DNA from: DATDAH01 sp036525535
GTDB taxonomy: Bacteria > Actinomycetota > Acidimicrobiia > Acidimicrobiales > DATDAH01
Direction: 5' to 3'
Length of the DNA: 13,434 nucleotides
Assembly (NCBI GenBank): GCA_036525535.1
Contig: DATDAH010000100.1
Location: 1 to 13,434 of the forward strand
Part shown: positions 12,168 to 13,434 of the stretch, piece by piece
Layout of the letters: each line of letters opens with the position of its first letter
Numbering within the stretch: the first letter of the stretch is position 1
Notes under the pieces: model-generated
What the model saw: the letters and a program-made list of their open reading frames with translations, nothing else
Database searches by the model: none
What the model was told of the DNA's origin: nothing
Made by a program: the position numbers and the translations under genes

Positions 12168-13434
12168 TCAGCCGGTCGAGCCGGCCAGATAGGCCTCGGT
12201 CAACTCTTCTGCGATCTGCTCGGGCGGCCCGACTCGGCGCACCCGTCCGTGCAACATGATGGCCGCGGTGTCGGCCACGCCGAGGACCTCGTGGGCGAAC
12301 TGCTCCACGACCACGATGGTCAACCCCTCGCGGGCGATCTCCGCGACTTGTTCGTAGAGGCCCTGGACGATGATCGGGGCCAGGCCCATCGACAGCTCGT
12401 CGAGCAGGAGCAGGCTGGGTTCGGTGGCCAGGGCCCGGGCCATCGACAGCATCTGTTGCTCACCCCCCGACAGCGTCCCGGCCACCTGGCTGCGGCGCTC
12501 GGCCAGCCGGGGGAAGCGACCGTAGGACCGTTCCTCGATGTCGGCCTTGGTCGTGCCGGTGAACGTGGCCATCTCCAGGTTCTCGCCCACGGTCAGGTTC
12601 GGGAAGATGCCCTTGCCCTCGGGGACCATGCACACGCCCGCTCGGGAAAGGGCGTCGGCGTCGGCCCCGGTGACCGAGCGACCGCAGATGGCCACGCTGC
12701 CCGAGGTCGGGGCCAGCAGGCCGCTGACGACCTTGAGCGTGGTGGACTTGCCCGCCCCGTTGGGCCCAAGGAGGGCGAAGACCTCACCGGTGCGGACCGA
12801 GAAGCTGACCTCGTCGAGAACGTCGAACTCGCCGTAGCCGGCACTGATCCCGCGGACGTCGAGCAACGGGACCTCCTCGGAGGTCAGATCCCGGCGGACG
12901 GCCTTGGCGTGAGTGGTCGTACCGCTGCCCAGGTACGCCTCCTGCACCCGCGGGTCGGTCTGGATCTCCTCGGGTGTGCCCACCGCGATGATCTCGCCGA
13001 AGTCGAGCACGTGGATGTCGTGGCAGGTGCTCATGACCAGGCTCATGTCGTGCTCGACGAGCAGGATGCCGATGCCGTTCTCGGCCAGGCCCTGGAGGAC
13101 CGCAGCCATGGCCTCGGTCTCGCTCTCGTTCAGCCCCGACGAGACCTCGTCGAGCAGGATCAGGCGAGGGAGGTTGGCCAGGGCCCGACCGAGCTCGACC
13201 AGTCGGGCCCGGCCCGTGGGCAGGCTGTCGACCCGGTCCTCGGCCACGTCGCTCAGCCCGAGCCGCTCGATGAGCTCATCGGTCATCTCCTCCGGCGTGC
13301 GGTCGTCGGTCCGCGCCCCCGGCCCGGCGCGACGGGCCCAGGTGCGACGGATCTCGGCTCCGGACAGGATGTTCTCCCGCACCGAGAGCAGGGTGAAGAC
13401 CTCGAGACGCTGGAAGGTGCGGGCCAGCCCCCGG
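12168..13434 (-). CDS. Fused LivG-LivF type ABC transporter ATPase (N-terminus beyond window edge)
   Basis: This is one reading frame with two branched-chain amino acid-type ABC ATPase domains. It is open through the right edge (first full codon at 13433), leaving 421 visible residues. Domain 1 (LivG-like) lacks its Walker A because of the edge. It shows the Q-loop TFQ (6-8), VRENIL, a variant signature LPTGRARLVELGRAL (71-85), Walker B LILLDE (91-96) and H-loop His128. A linker (about 165-190) leads to domain 2 (LivF-like): Walker A GPNGAGKS (224-231), MVPEGKGIFPNLTV, signature LSGGEQQ (321-327), Walker B LLLLDE (341-346), and the LivF-typical VVVEQ in place of a His switch. It would power import of branched-chain amino acids, amides or short organic acids. 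LivH/LivM permeases and the binding protein are probably further right. A small membrane protein gene follows after 29 bp. Confidence 0.94.
   Translation of the reverse strand, partial: RGLARTFQRLEVFTLLSVRENILSGAEIRRTWARRAGPGARTDDRTPEEMTDELIERLGLSDVAEDRVDSLPTGRARLVELGRALANLPRLILLDEVSSGLNESETEAMAAVLQGLAENGIGILLVEHDMSLVMSTCHDIHVLDFGEIIAVGTPEEIQTDPRVQEAYLGSGTTTHAKAVRRDLTSEEVPLLDVRGISAGYGEFDVLDEVSFSVRTGEVFALLGPNGAGKSTTLKVVSGLLAPTSGSVAICGRSVTGADADALSRAGVCMVPEGKGIFPNLTVGENLEMATFTGTTKADIEERSYGRFPRLAERRSQVAGTLSGGEQQMLSMARALATEPSLLLLDELSMGLAPIIVQGLYEQVAEIAREGLTIVVVEQFAHEVLGVADTAAIMLHGRVRRVGPPEQIAEELTEAYLAGSTG

Overview
The window is about 13.4 kb of very GC-rich DNA with strong G/C bias at third codon positions. 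It looks like chromosome from a free-living actinobacterium. The evidence is a luciferase-like, probably F420-dependent oxidoreductase, TANNNT-type -10 elements placed directly upstream of start codons (the leaderless-mRNA pattern common in Actinobacteria), GTG starts, and the mix of SDR, SCP-x thiolase, CaiB/BaiF and EHN-type epoxide hydrolase genes typical of lipid- or terpenoid-degrading lineages. An acidimicrobial origin is a guess from this gene mix. I see no rRNA, tRNA, CRISPR array, insertion sequence or phage gene.

Layout, left to right. (1) An aldehyde dehydrogenase missing its N-terminus and a luciferase-like monooxygenase, both plus strand, end at a strong nested hairpin. (2) A classical SDR (+) converges on a second SDR (-). 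(3) From a 22-bp gap, the second SDR (-) and a lipocalin-like DUF7064-type protein (+) diverge. (4) That protein converges on a crotonase (-), which diverges over 42 bp from an SCP-x type thiolase (+). (5) The thiolase converges on a tightly overlapped minus-strand operon: carotenoid-cleavage-type oxygenase, a second SCP-x type thiolase, epoxide hydrolase. (6) The oxygenase diverges over 62 bp from a CaiB/BaiF (family III) CoA-transferase (+). (7) The CoA-transferase converges on a small two-helix membrane protein and a fused LivG-LivF type ABC ATPase, which runs off the right edge.

Function (inference). Together the genes read as a catabolic island for a hydrophobic, possibly terpenoid, apocarotenoid or steroid-like substrate. 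The non-heme iron oxygenase and luciferase-like enzyme would oxygenate or cleave it, the epoxide hydrolase would open epoxides, and SDRs and the aldehyde dehydrogenase would oxidise alcohols and aldehydes. The CoA-transferase would activate acids to CoA thioesters, and the crotonase and two thiolases would carry out beta-oxidation-like steps. The ABC ATPase belongs to the branched-chain amino acid/amide importer class and may take up a related acid. No acyl-CoA dehydrogenase, CoA ligase or regulator lies in the window, so the substrate cannot be fixed.

The most striking non-coding feature is the wiring. All three divergent gene pairs are separated by very short gaps, and each gap carries an AAC(C/G)TAG box. 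On the minus strand the box reads as a TANNNT -10 element 6 to 8 nt from the start codon. In two pairs the plus-strand -10 overlaps the same TA. Every convergent junction has at least a small hairpin.
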